DNA of 64,000 bases, from positions 6,085,065-6,149,064 of the forward strand of contig JACDOX010000034.1 of assembly GCA_014549065.1 (NCBI GenBank). Direction: 5' to 3'. Below the pieces are notes generated by a model. It was not told the DNA's origin, searched no databases, and saw only the letters and a program-made list of their open reading frames with translations. This document shows, piece by piece, positions 35,691-48,718 of this stretch. Within the stretch, counting starts at the first letter, position 1. Each line of letters starts with the position of its first letter. This DNA comes from Cardinalis cardinalis (Eukaryota > Chordata > Aves > Passeriformes > Cardinalidae). The position numbers were made by a program, and so were the translations under genes.

Positions 35691-37926
35691 GAGAAGCAAT
35701 AGAGTGAAGCATGTGTTTTCTTCCTATCCATTAGATATTTAGGAGCATTCATTAGTAANGCAAGTTTCTTTGTACTGACACATGATTTTCGCAGGTTATT
35801 TATAAAAATGGTCAGGCAAGTACAACCTAGCCCTGAAACAGGCGTATTAAAGATGTTCTTGCTTAAGGATTTCAGATTACAAAATGAATTTTGGTATATA
35901 AGTACAACTCTAAACATACGCAATATAACCAAAACATCTTGTGGTTCCAAACCAAATATCCTGTAGTTCCCACAAAAGTCTCTACACACTCTTTCCAGAA
36001 TATCTTCAGTATCTTTCTGAAAATAGGCAGAGAAAAGCAGTAGATAAATCTAGCTTGTCACAATGAATTTTATATATTTTTGGGGTGTTTTTTTAGTTGT
36101 TTGTTTTTTAATTTTACTTTACTTTGTTTCTTTAGTAGTCAAGTCCAAGTCAGCCATTGATCTCAGATTAATGCTGGATAACAAAACTGAAAATATCCAG
36201 GTAACACATTTTTATTTCCTTCTAATTAACTACAACAGAGTCGGTAGTCTCACTTTTCATCCAGAGTTTTACAATAAAAAGAGGGGTTTTTTTCTATTTG
36301 AAATTTAAGCATGTGCACATGTATAATTAGTGGAGATGCTTGGATTTCATTTAAAGAAAAAGGTTCAGGTGTTCCAACGGACTAGTACTGAACTATGTAT
36401 TTTCAAGTGCATCCCAAAATCTCAAAAAGGAAAACAAGCAGAAAAGAAAGCTAGGAAGTGGTTTTTTTTAATAGACATATATTGTAATATCTATTATCAA
36501 TATATTTTATGTATGTTATATATATTTTTAAGGCTGATCATCGAAAAAAATTATCAATCCTTTCATTTAGTACATGAAACAAAANTTAAGACCTTGTAAA
36601 ACATGTCCTCCTCTCTTTAACTTCTGTTTTTTGTAAATCATGACATTTTTCTTAGATGCTGCTAATCTGTGTATCTCTTCTTTTGCTTTCTTCACTGATT
36701 ATCTGTCTTCGGAAATTATATGGAATTGTTTATCTCTGTCTCACTCTAATTAAATCTTCTAACATCTCTTTTAAAAAATCTGATTTGCANTGGTATATAT
36801 AAAAACCTGAAAGGATTGGAACTAGCTGTTTNAAAAACAATGTGTCATTATATATGCTCATGCACAACTCTGATTTTGCCTCTATTTTTTGCCTCAACAG
36901 GGTTTTTTTTGGTCCAACTGTGTTACCTTAGTTTAGATTCCTCCTCAGATTCTTTCTGAACCCAGTTTCATTTTTTTTCTCAACATTTTGGTGTTGCATG
37001 CTGCTTTTCCACTCAAGCTTTTTTTAACTGGATCAATATGGCAGCAATCTGCTTTACCCTTCAATAACCACTATGTTTATAAATACTGAACAACCAAGTC
37101 AGAATGAGAAGAAGAACTTTTCCCCATTTTATTAATTATGCTGCTTTCAGTGGTATTTTATTTCTACAAAAGTGATAAAATGTTCGAGAGCAGGAATACT
37201 GTCAACTTCTAAGAACTGCATTCTGTGAAGACATTTCATTTTATATATAAATTTCTAAGTCTGGGAAAAAATCTCTGGTGGATTTAAAATTCATTCAAAC
37301 TTATTTTTCCACCATCCTTGGTTGCTAACACATTCTTCCAAGCAATTTATATGCAAATATCTATTGATACAAAGGAGAGTGAATGAGGAAAACAGACAAG
37401 CTACACCACATACNTTACAGTATATTTTCTTAAAAGTACTCCTTTCAGCAAAAACAGTAGAAAGAAATAGCAGCATCAGTGTCTTTGATGTAGAACCTGC
37501 TGTTCTGTTTCCACATCANTGCATTAGAGAACAAACTAGGGGGCACGTAGAGTTTTTTGGTCAGGTGAGCTGTGGTACCTTTGTATGTTTGTACAAGTTC
37601 TCAAGCTACATTTGGTCAGTCTACATGGCAGCTGTGGTCACCTGCAAGAGCCACATTGTCCCTACAGGCTTCNTAACCCCAAATGCAATTAGGTTTAGGG
37701 ATAGCCAATGCAATCTCTACTTAGTGCCTGACCTAGTTTTGATCTAGCTTACCGCTGCTGCAATCACCCNTCTGATAGCTGCAGGCTCATGGCTCTTCAA
37801 TTGCATTGCACCAGGTAAAATGCTGAAGAGTTTACTTAAAGCAGTGGGATACAGGGGTAGAGAAACTTCTAAGGTTTAATTCTCAGGAGAAATATAGGAA
37901 AGAGATGAGAGCAAGGCTTTGGAATN
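35691..37926. other. Non-coding AT-rich stretch, no gene seen
   Basis: Contains T-rich tracts (36070-36130) and an AT-only patch (36475-36530). The 141-codon frame at 37322-37747 has interrupted, unfamiliar sequence and no recognisable domain, so it is not called as a gene. Confidence 0.55.
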
Positions 37927-38064
37927 TCACAGAATCACATAATATTATGAGTTAGAAGGGACTCANATATCTCAAGCCCAATGCTTCAGTGAGTAGCCTA
38001 TATGGGGANCAAACCCACAATCTTGGTGTTATTGGCACTGTGCACTAACCAACAGAGGTAATGC
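37927..38064 (-). mobile_element. tRNA-Ile-derived SINE with CR1-like tail (TguSINE1-type)
   Basis: On the minus strand the head (about 38064-37995) resembles tRNA-Ile. It has a box A remnant ('tacctctgttggttagtgca'), an anticodon-loop region 'gtgccaataacacc' with AAT at the anticodon position, and a box B remnant 'gtgggtttgntcc'. It runs into a CR1-like 3' tail that reads 'tcacagaatcacataatatt' then 'gagttagaagggac' on plus. This tRNA head plus CR1 tail arrangement is that of the passerine TguSINE1 family, thought to be mobilised by CR1 machinery. It is not a functional tRNA gene: the acceptor stem is lost and the box sequences are mutated. Confidence 0.82.
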
Positions 38065-40140
38065 ATCAATACACACAAGTTACTTACACATCTGTATCAG
38101 GTCTGTGCACATAAGATCAAAATATGCAACTCTATATACTAAAATGAGTTGTGATTCATGAATGAAGCAGAAGAAACACTGACCAATTTAGTCAGAAAAA
38201 AAAAGCAAAACAAAAATAAATGTAATGTTCAAAATTTTGTCAGCTTTGAGAACTACAGTATATAGTCAGCTTTGCATGTACTGTTGTTGAATCTGCAATG
38301 AAAAAGACTTGGTTTTTGTTATATTTTTTCTCCTTTGCCCAGCTGGGGAGGGAAATGATGAAGCAGCTTTGGTGGGCACCTGGCATCTGGCCAGGTTCAA
38401 CCCACAGGGCACTACACTTNTTTAAGGTCACCCACTTCACAGACTTTTCATAAAAGAAAAAACTTTTAAACATTCATTGTGCCTTTAATGTATAGAAGGA
38501 ATGTGAACTTTANAAACAGGATGAAAAAATTGCTTTGGGTTAGACAAATACAGACCAGCTTAGTTCTCCAGGCTTCCTTACATGCCTTGCCTTCAGCTTC
38601 CATCCTGAAAGGCTTAAGCCAGGTGTCCCCAGTTTCCTAAGTCACAGTTTCCTATCCACCCCTGTGAAGATGGAACTCTGGAATACTGCTTGCTGCCTAC
38701 CTTTAAAAACAGGAATTCAATCTGTACATATGGTAAGCTGAATTAAGGTCTACTTGTTGTCTTATCTCNGTTGACTTTAACAGGAGATTGCACATGTGCA
38801 TGTTGGCAGCTACGTCTTCAAGAATCAAAGCTTTGATCCCTATTGTACTGTTTTGTGTTAACCTCTGCCTTCTGAAATGTCTGATCCCCCATGCAATTTC
38901 TTTTTCCTCAGAGTCCTACCATCTTCAGTCATTTACATAAGTAGTTCCTCCTCCTCCATCTGTCCTTCTGGAACTAATGGTTTGCTAAAAAACTTTCTAC
39001 TCCAAATCCTTGAGTGATTAGCAGCTCAGAAAAAAGAATGCAGATTTTGCCAGATACATGGCATTTTATCACACATCACTTTGATAAAGATTTTTACCAC
39101 ATCTGGCAGTTCAGAATATGCAGGAATATTTCTGCTGAAATTGAGCAAATTCAGTTTCAATCACACTTAGGCATAGGAAAGCAATAGGCATGAAACTCCT
39201 GTTCTGTTCTTTAGCTAAACATGAAAAGTGTGCATTTCAATTTCTCTGTAATTAATACNGACTAAAATGATTCACATAGAATTAGAGGAACAGATTATTT
39301 TTTTTCAATAATTGTGTCTTTAAATATATCTTTTACCTTTATCATCTCCTTTTTAAGTAAATCAAACATTTTAGGCAAAAAGAAAATAAAATCATGATCA
39401 AAAACTATCGGAAAGTTTCAAACAAATAACTCAGGTTGCAGAACAGAACCTGTATATCTAAATCATTTTTAATTGCTAATGTAAGCATCAGACATGCTGT
39501 TTGCAAAAAGATATATCCCAACGTAAATGTTAAAAGATTTGCCACATTAATAGTTCTAAATGCACCAAGAAGTTCATTAGGTAGATCAGAAACTTTCATT
39601 TTGCCATCAATCTTTATTAGTTGCAGTTGAGTTCTGGTATCGAATCANAGTAGATTAGTTCAGCTCGGGTCATAGGTATTTACATGCGTATTTTGTTGTG
39701 TAGATAGAATAATCCACTTGCAAAAATTCAAAAACATGCTTACTGGAGATGTTAAAAAAACCCAACCATTTTGCATCACATATTGTAAGCACAAATTACT
39801 TCATAAACTACTGCAGACTTCAGACCACTGTAATATTNTTTATTTATACTTTTCTAGTAAATATATATATGACACAGATAATTACAAGAAATGCAATCAG
39901 TAACCCTTCCAAAAATTATCCTGTTTAGGAATAGGAAAAAAGTATAGACTAACATTAAGGAAAGAAAGATTTTGGCAGAGAACTGCTTCAGGAAGGAAGC
40001 ACAAATACATGCACCTGTCATCCTGTTGCTGTATTGGAAGTTAAAGCCATGTAAGTGATTGGCTGACTGAAAGTTTTANATATTTATTTCCTGGAGTCAT
40101 TGTTTCTGTTCAATTGCTACTCCCAGTACCTGAAAATAAA

Positions 40141-40183
40141 TATCACCTTCATTAGACATGGAAACAAATGTCACCTTCATTAG
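40141..40183. repeat. Short direct repeat, 28-bp period
   Basis: TATCACCTTCATTAG (40141-40155) recurs as TGTCACCTTCATTAG (40169-40183), each preceded by similar A-rich sequence. Confidence 0.75.
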
Positions 40184-41822
40184 TTTTTCCTCAGGNTTAC
40201 AGTCTTCTTAGCATTGAACAGGCTGCTTCTGTTCTGGTTTCAGGGTACTGAGATCTGCACATAACAATATCGCCTTAGAACCGCCACACCATTATGGATT
40301 AGTAGAAAAGACTGATCACTGCAAATTAAATATTAAAGGTGATTTTTTTTGATTGAATTAACATAAAATTATTTTTCAATGCTTTNTTAATTCAGTAAGA
40401 ATTTTTGGGTGGTGGTCTATTACTTTGGNTTTTAGGCTGTCAGTACAGGGTCCACAAAAGGCCTGTTTTTATTTCAAGTTAGTAAAATATTTTATTGACA
40501 CATGAATATAATAGATAAAGAAAAGATGACTTGCACAATTTTTCTAGTAGTATTAAACCATTAGGTATTTTTATTTAATGAAGTGGACAGACATGACTTA
40601 CACTAGATCTCACCAGTGAAATAGCAGATTAGTTCATTAATGGAAGACCTCCAAGTAAAGGACACAACAGCTGAAATCCTGGCCCAGAAGAGGAACAGAT
40701 ACTAAGTGAAGTTATGATTTCTTTTGGTCNATTTTCTCCAAAGTTACCACTGTATTTTTAATNAAAAAATAAGGAAAATAATTTCCTAAACAACTCTTTA
40801 ATTAACAAAGGAGTTTTTGTAAAAGCTGATGAATTCTAATGATGTCTTATCAAATTATTTTCTGAGTAATTGTAAGTTGTCCTCACACATTTGAATTGAC
40901 CTTTTTTAATCATGNTCTCATTTTTCTCCTTTTGGTAAACAACTGTTACAGTATTTTCATGCATGGAGTTTGTCTTCTATCTGCATTTTGAGTGCAATGA
41001 CTGTCTTCCTGTCTGTCATCTGTCTTTTCATTCCTTTTAGCATCTGTGCAAGTAAAGATACAGTTTCCCATCAGATGATACAGTAAGAAGGTAAATCCAG
41101 CCAATTTTTTTGCTTCCAACAGCAATCAATACAAGCTCAAGAAAGAATTTATAATAGGAATCTCCTATGTATAAATATCTCTCTTTGGGGATACATTTTC
41201 TGATAATATATCTTTTCAAACTCTAATNCCACCAGTCTAAATCTAAATTTGGAGCAGAGCAGTAAACAGATGATCAACTATATAATACTGCAGGTGATGT
41301 GGCTTTAGTGTGTATCTCTTCATTCCGCTAACAAAATCTAACGTTTTATAGGAGACCTTTGTACTTTCAAAGGCGTGAGAAAACTGAGCAACTGTTTCAG
41401 CCTCTGATGTAATCACTGAGGTCAGTGACATTGAGACAAGAAGTCCATTGAAAACAGTGACTAAGTTTGCAAGAGCTCTGTTATCAATAGGAGAATGATA
41501 AGGTTGGTAAGCAAAAAATTGGAAAGTCAGGGATATAGGAAGGATATCACTCAAAAGCAAAGCCTGAGCAAAAGTGGATTAATGACACATATAAACCAAA
41601 ACCCCTCAGGTCCATGAAAAGCAGTAAATATGAAATATTNTTTTTTCAAACATAATATTTGCAACATTACTCCAGAAAATGGGAGCTGTCTAATGGGTCT
41701 TTAGTCCTGACTCATCTTTTGAAATGCAAAGTGCTTCATAAGCATTGCTTGAGTGTGTTTGTGCAAAAAGCTGCTTTCTTGCAATTCTTACCAGCACAAT
41801 TAAAGTCTATTCAGAAAATTTG

Positions 41823-41861
41823 TTATTCAAAGTAGACAATATGATCGTCTACTTTGAATAA
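41823..41861. repeat. Perfect 15-bp inverted repeat with 9-base loop
   Basis: TTATTCAAAGTAGAC (41823-41837) and GTCTACTTTGAATAA (41847-41861) are exact reverse complements around AATATGATC. It is the longest perfect hairpin noticed in the window. No transposon or gene context explains it. A small templated inversion during replication, or a decayed MITE core, are both possible. Confidence 0.85.
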
Positions 41862-42504
41862 AACACAGTCCATGTATTTTGCTTTGTTTTGTTTCTCCAT
41901 TGTTTTGGATTGTTGGTTTTGATTTGTTGTTGGTTTAATTTTGAGAAAAAGCAAATTGTGTAACAACTATAAGGTATCACCAAAGATATATCACATATTT
42001 CCTTTGTACCTGAGAAGGCAGACAGAGAGTTCCAGCNTTCTTGCTCTGCAGATTCGACGACATGCTGTAGGTCTGCATACCACAAAAAAAGAGCTAGAAA
42101 AACAACAAAAAAGCCTTTTCTGTTGAAGCCAGTTGATATTTATTTATTTCTACAATGTACTAATTGAGAGATGAAGGTGCAATGATCAGTTGAGAATGTT
42201 GAGAGTTGAGTTGAACATTGAGAGGTATTAGTTGTTTAGCTTAAGTAAATTTTATATAGAATGAATTAAACAATCAAAATACCGTGTGTTTAGTATGCTC
42301 TTTGCCTTAGCATGAGTAACTTGGTTTGGTGAAGCCTTAGGCTGCAAGCTGTGAACTTACACCTAGATAAGATTCTGGTTGCAATAGATTATAGGAATAC
42401 ATTTTCATAGTAACATTCCTAGTACTAGTACAGTGATTTAATTTGTCTTTAGTATGAGAAAACATTGGAAACCCACTGGTGATTTGGTTGTTGACAAGTA
42501 ATGT

Positions 42505-43100
42505 TTAGCCCAGATCCAGAGCTTTTTTAGTTTCCTGTGTTCTACCAGAGAGCAGGCGCAGCAACGGCGCAAACAAGGCACTACAACAGCCAGCAGAAGC
42601 TGTAACTCCAAAAGATGAGAACAGTGGACAACCTGCCTGCATAGACAAATGGAAAGAATACAACAAGTTGTTAAAAGACCCCAAAATCACCATTAGAACA
42701 AGAAAAGTACACAAGGCATGGGAAGAGTCAGTGAGAGATGAGTGCAGAATTCATAAGGGTAAAATTGCCTGGGGAAGTCTTTGTGCTGTGTCACTCTCTG
42801 GAGACACCCAGCTTGAGCTGACCTGCTGCTGTAACACTCTATTATTTATTTTTATAAATCCAATGCCTGAGACTCTGNTGTGGGAAACNTAAGGTCAAAC
42901 CCAATGGAGGAAGCATGGCCATGAGTGAGTGCACATGCGAGCAAGGAGTTGGCTCGCTGGAGCCTCCTGCTGCACAGAGACTCTGGTCTTAGCAGCTGAA
43001 GTTTCAAGTGGTGTGTCTGTGTGACTTCTTGAATGGATGCTCAGGCAGCAACTTCTCCTTTAAACAGTGAATCNGGTGCCAGGTGAATGTGTGTGTGTAT
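42505..43100. other. GC- and CpG-richer island, unclassified repeat candidate
   Basis: This segment stands out from its AT-rich flanks, with several CpGs ('gcaggcgcagcaacggcgca' near 42553, 'catgcgagcaagg', 'ggctcgctgg'). It also has a TATA-like 'tttttataaatcc' near 42850 and a trailing (GT)n at 43088-43098. The texture resembles an LTR or untranslated retroviral leader, but no matching ends, target duplication or polyadenylation signal were found and I cannot place it in a family. The short frames in it have no recognisable product. Confidence 0.35.
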
Positions 43101-43354
43101 CTATATATTTAATTGGAATGCTTCATCAAATTTTACTCCACCAGTCAAGCATACTAAGATAATTTTCTCTTAATCATGCATAACATAATATTTCTATGCA
43201 TTGTATTATTTACTATTAATGAATTCTATTTCGTTTCACAATACAAACATATTTAAATTCATAGTGAAATATAATTATTGCAATTCNTGTGCAGTGACCT
43301 TCCACATAGTGATCATAGCATGTACTAAATAATTATTTTAACCTCAGAAGAACT

Positions 43355-43465
43355 TCTGTCAAGTACTAAGTGGAGAGAAGACAAGTGACTTGTTCAAGTT
43401 CATACAGAAATAGAAAGCTAAGAATAGAAATCCAGGAATAGAATTCATGGGCCAGAGTAACAGCT
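43355..43465 (+). mobile_element. Ancient MIR/CORE-SINE-like remnant
   Basis: The core 'gtgacttgttcaagttcata' (43385) followed by 'cagaaatagaaagc' and 'ggaatagaattcatgggcca' resembles the conserved MIR/CORE-SINE segment (aagtgacttgcccaaggtca, then an agaattcgaaccc-like block). Such amniote-wide remnants are expected in bird DNA. It is highly diverged, so only the core is recognisable. Confidence 0.5.
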
Positions 43466-44107
43466 CTAATTGAGGCAGAAACTTGGCNTTTACTGTCTGT
43501 GGTTGACAAGAATTATTGATTTCATCTGTTTATTCATGCTAATAAGAAAATATGTCATATTTGAAAACCCTCCTCTATTTAAGTTGATGGAANAGTAAAC
43601 TGAAGAGGGAAATTTGACTGCATGTCAGTTTTATGAAGCAAGCTCTAGGTAGCCAGGGTGTATGGTAGGGCTGTAATAGCAATGAGNCCAACAAAAAGTC
43701 CAAAATATCATATAATATACTGAATACCAGCTGAGAAGTAGCATGAAATTACTCTAAATAAGACTAACTCTTACTTTTGCTTATGCTGCTTTAAAATTAT
43801 TTCTATTTCCTTCCATGTTAATGAGATCAGATTTATAAAGGTTGAGATAAACCTGGAAAGTGAAATGAAGGAGTGGTGTTTCGTTAGATGTGCTATTNGC
43901 ATCAGGGGAAAAAGCACACAAGAATGCAATAGAACAGGATGAAAACCAATTTTTTCAGTGAGATGATTTCAACAGATAACCAACAATCCTGAGGATAGAT
44001 GGCTCACTCCATATGCTTTTGAGATCTTTAACTCTTCCCTGAATGTGCTAGGCCCACAGCTTCTACTAAGTTTAATTTAAAAAGTCACTCTTAAAATTAT
44101 AACAAAA

Positions 44108-44215
44108 GTAATAATGATTTATATTTTATAAGAGCACCTCACATTAGGAACTTCACAGAAATGGAACACAGTCAGTCTCTGTCCTGGGAACCTACAAACC
44201 ATATGCAGCTGGTGA
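44108..44215 (+). mobile_element. Possible ancient L3/MIR-like remnant
   Basis: 'gtaataatgatttatatttt' then 'aagagcacctcacattagga' and 'gtctctgtcctgggaaccta' resembles the 'aatatttatatagcaccttt ... gtccctgccc' pattern of ancient amniote retroelements. Only loosely matching, and the sides are undefined. Confidence 0.3.
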
Positions 44216-47200
44216 TGCTCAAAAAATGCAGCAAGAAACTTGCATATACATTAGAGACATGAGAATCAGTAGAGGATGATACAGACAAAGTGATAGTCTA
44301 GAAAGATTATCTGTGAAGCAGACTTAATGAATAGAAGGAAAGCTGTAGCTGACAGAACCAGAGCATGGTACAGCAAAGAGAAAGATTATAACAAACTGGA
44401 AATTTTCANTTCTATATGCAATTAATATTTTACACACACACATAGCTAGTCTATAATGACAAGCAAGGGGTCAAAGATAAGACATANCTCAGATATTGAT
44501 ATTCTCCCCATTGATGAGAAAAGGAATTACTTACAAGAGCTTGCTTAAGCAGGACCCTCACTCTACTACCCATTTCACCAGACAGCAGATTTCTAGATCA
44601 TATAATCCAAATAAGTTTTAGAAAGGGAAACTGAAACAATTATGAGTCATCACTCATCACTACGTTACATGTGGAAGAACAGCCATTAATTTAGTCAGCG
44701 TTTATCTAACTTCCTCTCTATGTTTCTGCAAGAAGTACATTTCCAAATAGCTACAGAAGGATTTTAGTGTGNTTCAGGGAATTTGTATATTTTAGTGCTG
44801 CTGTTGATAAGAATTGCATAAATACTGCATTTTCCCTGCAAATACTCAGCATGTAGATCAGAACCTTTTAAACTACACATGCAAATTAAAAGGACACTAG
44901 TACATCACAAATTATTTTGGTTTATATTCTGCAGAGACTTCCCAGGTTTATGCAATTTTCAAACTGTAAACCTCTTCAGAACCTATCAACATAGAAAAAC
45001 TATAAAAACTAAACTAAACTAAAAAAATCAGTTTTCGAACAGAAAATAAGTACTCTGAAGAATGAAGATTATTTTTTCCCTCAGAAAGTCAATTTATTTT
45101 AAAATAATCCAAGGCCTTCTAATGACTGACTGTTCAATTGAGAGATTAGAGAACAATTAGAGAGTTGTTCTCGTGTTATTAATTCAGTGTCAAGAACAAA
45201 ACTATGTCTTTAATGAAAAAAAGTTATGCAACCAAAGAAAAACTTTCACTTATTACACAGCAGGTACTTTAGCCAGCTCAAAAAAATAAAAAGTAAAATA
45301 GTGTACCTTTTGCTTCAGGTATCTGCCTCACAACACATTTCTTATTTATCTTTGAGTGCTAAACACAAAACAGTAATGTAGCATTTGTGANAATTTCTTG
45401 TTAAAACTTTTTTAAAAAAATTATCTATGAAGTATAGGAATTATCTTGAAATCATTCTAAGGTAAAAGATTCTTCCTTGCTGTACAAAAAATTTTGTTGC
45501 ATATCATGATCATTAGAAGATTTGAGATTGAATTAATAATATGAAAGAAACCACAAATAAATGAAGGAAACCTCATTGAAATGGGTCTTGAAAGTTCTAG
45601 GTAAGCTGTCTTTCTAAGGAAGCTGGCATCTTTTCTCAGGTTCATTTCCAGCAAAGACATTTCCTCAAATTTATTTTTGTAAAATGTCAGTGTTGAGATT
45701 TTGTCACTCTGGTCAGTGACATGAAAAATGACCTAGCCTAGGACAATCAGTTCCTTGTTTAGTCTAAAATATCCAAGAATCACGAAATTATAACTAATAC
45801 ATATTGACCTTAACGATATCTATTTATAACAATAAATAAAAGAAAATGAGTNACTATTGGTAACAATACTGAGAGAAGAATGAAATGCAAGACCTCTTCT
45901 TAAATTGTTTGTCAGATTTCTGAAAAATGGATATTGGACTGAGCAATTCTGTGATGCATTCAGGATACAGCAAACCCACTCTTTACAAATAAATGATTAA
46001 TGGGATGTAAGACATATGTACAGAACAGAACAGGGTGTTTTGATTATGTCAATTAAACNAGTGCAGGTAGGGGTAATTAGAAATTAATTTTAATAATTTT
46101 TNATTTTCTTGGAACTGTTTTGTAAGGTTATAGATCACCTTTTTTTGGCCACTGAAAGAGTTTTCAGTTTGACTCAAAGAATTTAATGCTGCTTGTTTTT
46201 CCATTTAAAAGAATTATTTTGTTGCTCCATAGATGAATAAAATGGAAAATGTGACCATTTGTTGAATTATTTCTCCAAACACTATTGCAGTGTGGCATAA
46301 AGGAAGAGCTCTGTAGCTGATCTCCATTTTACATTCCAGAATGTACAAGTCTTCCATAGGTCCAGTATCCTATTCTGCATTTACATGCTAGCTCCATGTT
46401 GATGTCCTGGATACCTTAGGAAAACAAAATAAATTCTCACCTGTGCATCTGCCCTTGAAGTCCATCAGGTCAGGCTGATGGGCAGTTTATGTATCTTAGT
46501 CACATTTAAACCCTTTTAAATGAACAATAAATCTAAGTATCCTAATCTTGAATGGAATACCAGTTCAATTTAAATTTCTAAAGTATCCACTNCAATTTTG
46601 TTTTATTATCTGCTGCTTTATGTTGAATTGTTCCTAATTATCTGAAAGAGATGACTTTGTTTCAGCTAGGAAACTCTTAAGAAAGATTTTTTAAAATCCT
46701 GTTAGTTTATTATTTTTGGTTTTACTTCCTGCACAATTTTCAGGGCTTCACATTCTGTCTCTATCCTAATCATAATTTGTGAAAAAATGGCGTGTTTTAC
46801 AATTCCTACTCTACATTTCTTGTTTTGTTTGGTAAGGGTTTTCATTCTTTGGGGGTGGAATGCATCTCTGCCATCTGAATGGAAGTTCCAAAGCTTGACT
46901 GGTCTCTGATTTGTTCTTCACCTTTACTGTCTCTGCATTACATCTGCCTCCAAAGATTTGCTAGTCTTCACTTATGTCTCTCTTTGGACTATCACTGTCT
47001 GCTCTTTGAAGTACATTATTTTTCTTGGTAAATATACCTTTCCAGTTATCCTAGAAATATCTATGATTTATATACTCATGTACTGATAAAGTTTTCCTAC
47101 AGACTCTGACACAGCTTTCTAACAAATAAAGTGGATGATCTGACAATAAAGATCTGATTTCAAAAATTATCTCTGAAATAAAAGTTGGAGACTAGTTTTT

Positions 47201-47916
47201 ACAGACTTGGATCCAAAGCACCCAACTTTATCAAACTGCCTTTATCAAGCCTTTAACAAACTGAGTAAAGATGGGCAACCAATCTCTCTGTAGAGGGAAC
47301 AGAAGTAAGGCTGGAAGAATGGAACTGAGTGCTGTGGGAAGAGAGCCACTATTTTGCACATCTGCAGTCAAGTGGTTTCCTTAAAATTTTCTCCTTATTT
47401 CTGGTGTTCTACCTCAATAGTGAAATACTTTGCAGTTTATTAGACTCCTGTTTCTCCTGAGACACAGGATATCACAGGGCTTGTCTTTTTAATGCAATAT
47501 CAACATTTCCTCTTGAGAGAAGATACGATTTTCCCTCCCTCAAGTAAACAGCACTTGAAATCAATTCTGATTAGTGTTCTCCCTATTTCATCCAGAATCA
47601 ATTAGTGAAGGATATTGAACCTGTGAATTACCTGTCATCCAAAGCATCATGGTGTGTTTACAAAAGCAAATGGACTATATTATAAGAATATTGTATATGA
47701 AAATGGAGCTACTTATTAATGTGGTTTTTTTCCTAAAGCATCCTAGTACAAACATTATCCTGCAAATAAACTGTACAGTTATTTCTCCTTGCAGTTTATG
47801 CTTTGATTTCCATCCCATCATCACTATCACCTCTTCAAAATGCCACTAGAATACAGAATATTTTCACTGCAGCTTCGAGAGTATTTCGCTGCAGCAAAAT
47901 TACTTTGAGATTACTG

Positions 47917-47973
47917 GAAAAGAAGAATTTTAAGATGTCTAGTCAGAAAAGAGGAATTTTAAGATGTCAGTCT
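47917..47973. repeat. 29-bp imperfect tandem duplication
   Basis: GAAAAGAAGAATTTTAAGAT at 47917 is followed by GAAAAGAGGAATTTTAAGAT at 47946; both units continue with GTC. Local duplication. Confidence 0.85.
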
Positions 47974-48718
47974 CTTTTCCAATCTGACTCTCCATATAGA
48001 ATCTATCCCTTCACAGAAGAAGGGCAATTGCATCAAGCTTTAAAAGATGTCTGTAATGCAGTGAAACAATGCCAGTTTAAGGNTAGACTTTTCCTATGGG
48101 CAAGGAGCAGGATACTGAGGTTACCTTTAAAACCCCATTTGCCTGGCTGCATGAAGTTCTGTTTGAATGCTGTGCAGCCAAAATTTATGATAAGACAGAG
48201 CAGAAAAAAAAGGATAAATGGGTAGAGTAAGTTTAACAGGAAGAAACTGAACACTTGGGAGAGAGTATGTACTTTGATTTTCTGATCTGTCTCAAAAGAT
48301 TAAAAATTAATATTTTTGATTTCTTGAAGCTATTTATGAGACAGCTTTGTTATTCATTTATGTTGCATTTAGTCCCTAAGTCTGTTTTTTATGTTCTTGA
48401 AGCTGACTGCTGTTTGTTAACATACTCTGTAATCAATGCCTGCATTACTCAGTATTGCGACAAAAATCATTAACACAAATTACTGCCCAGTGCTCATGTG
48501 TCTGTAGAGTGTGGAGAGGTTCATGCATGCTTGCATACAGGTACCTCTGTAGCAAGCCAGCTCATGATTCACTGTGAGCAAAAAGTCACACATTGGTATT
48601 ATCCATGATATAGCAACAACATATATGTCCGTCTTAATTATTTAATGATAATTTTTCTGTAGGCCTATGGCCATAAAATCAAGCTACTGTTCTCTACTTC
48701 AAGAGGGATTGATAAGCC

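Larger units (their letters stand above)
38065..42504. other. Non-coding AT-rich stretch, about 4.4 kb, no gene seen
   Basis: No mobile element was recognised. It contains a short direct repeat (40141-40183) and a strong perfect hairpin (41823-41861). The open frame at 41243-41560 (minus, 105 codons) looks moderately protein-like but shows no domain I can name. Confidence 0.5.
43466..48718. other. Non-coding AT-rich stretch, about 5.2 kb, no gene seen
   Basis: Apart from the weak ancient remnant at 44108-44215 and a 29-bp duplication at 47917-47973, nothing was recognised. An 8-bp-arm hairpin lies at 45149-45172. The 140-codon frame at 47803-48225 spans the duplication and has no nameable domain. 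Confidence 0.5.

Noticed and set aside
37322..37747. 141-codon plus-strand open frame with three N-containing codons
   Set aside because: No recognisable protein family; unresolved bases make continuity uncertain.
37995..38064. Possible tRNA-Ile gene
   Set aside because: The acceptor stem is missing, both internal promoter boxes are mutated, and it is fused to a CR1-like tail, so it is a SINE head.
41243..41560. 105-codon minus-strand frame with hydrophobic patches
   Set aside because: Composition alone does not support a gene; no domain, splice-site pairing or conservation could be judged.
47803..48225. 140-codon plus-strand open frame
   Set aside because: It spans a 29-bp tandem duplication, has no known motif and no splice or promoter context.
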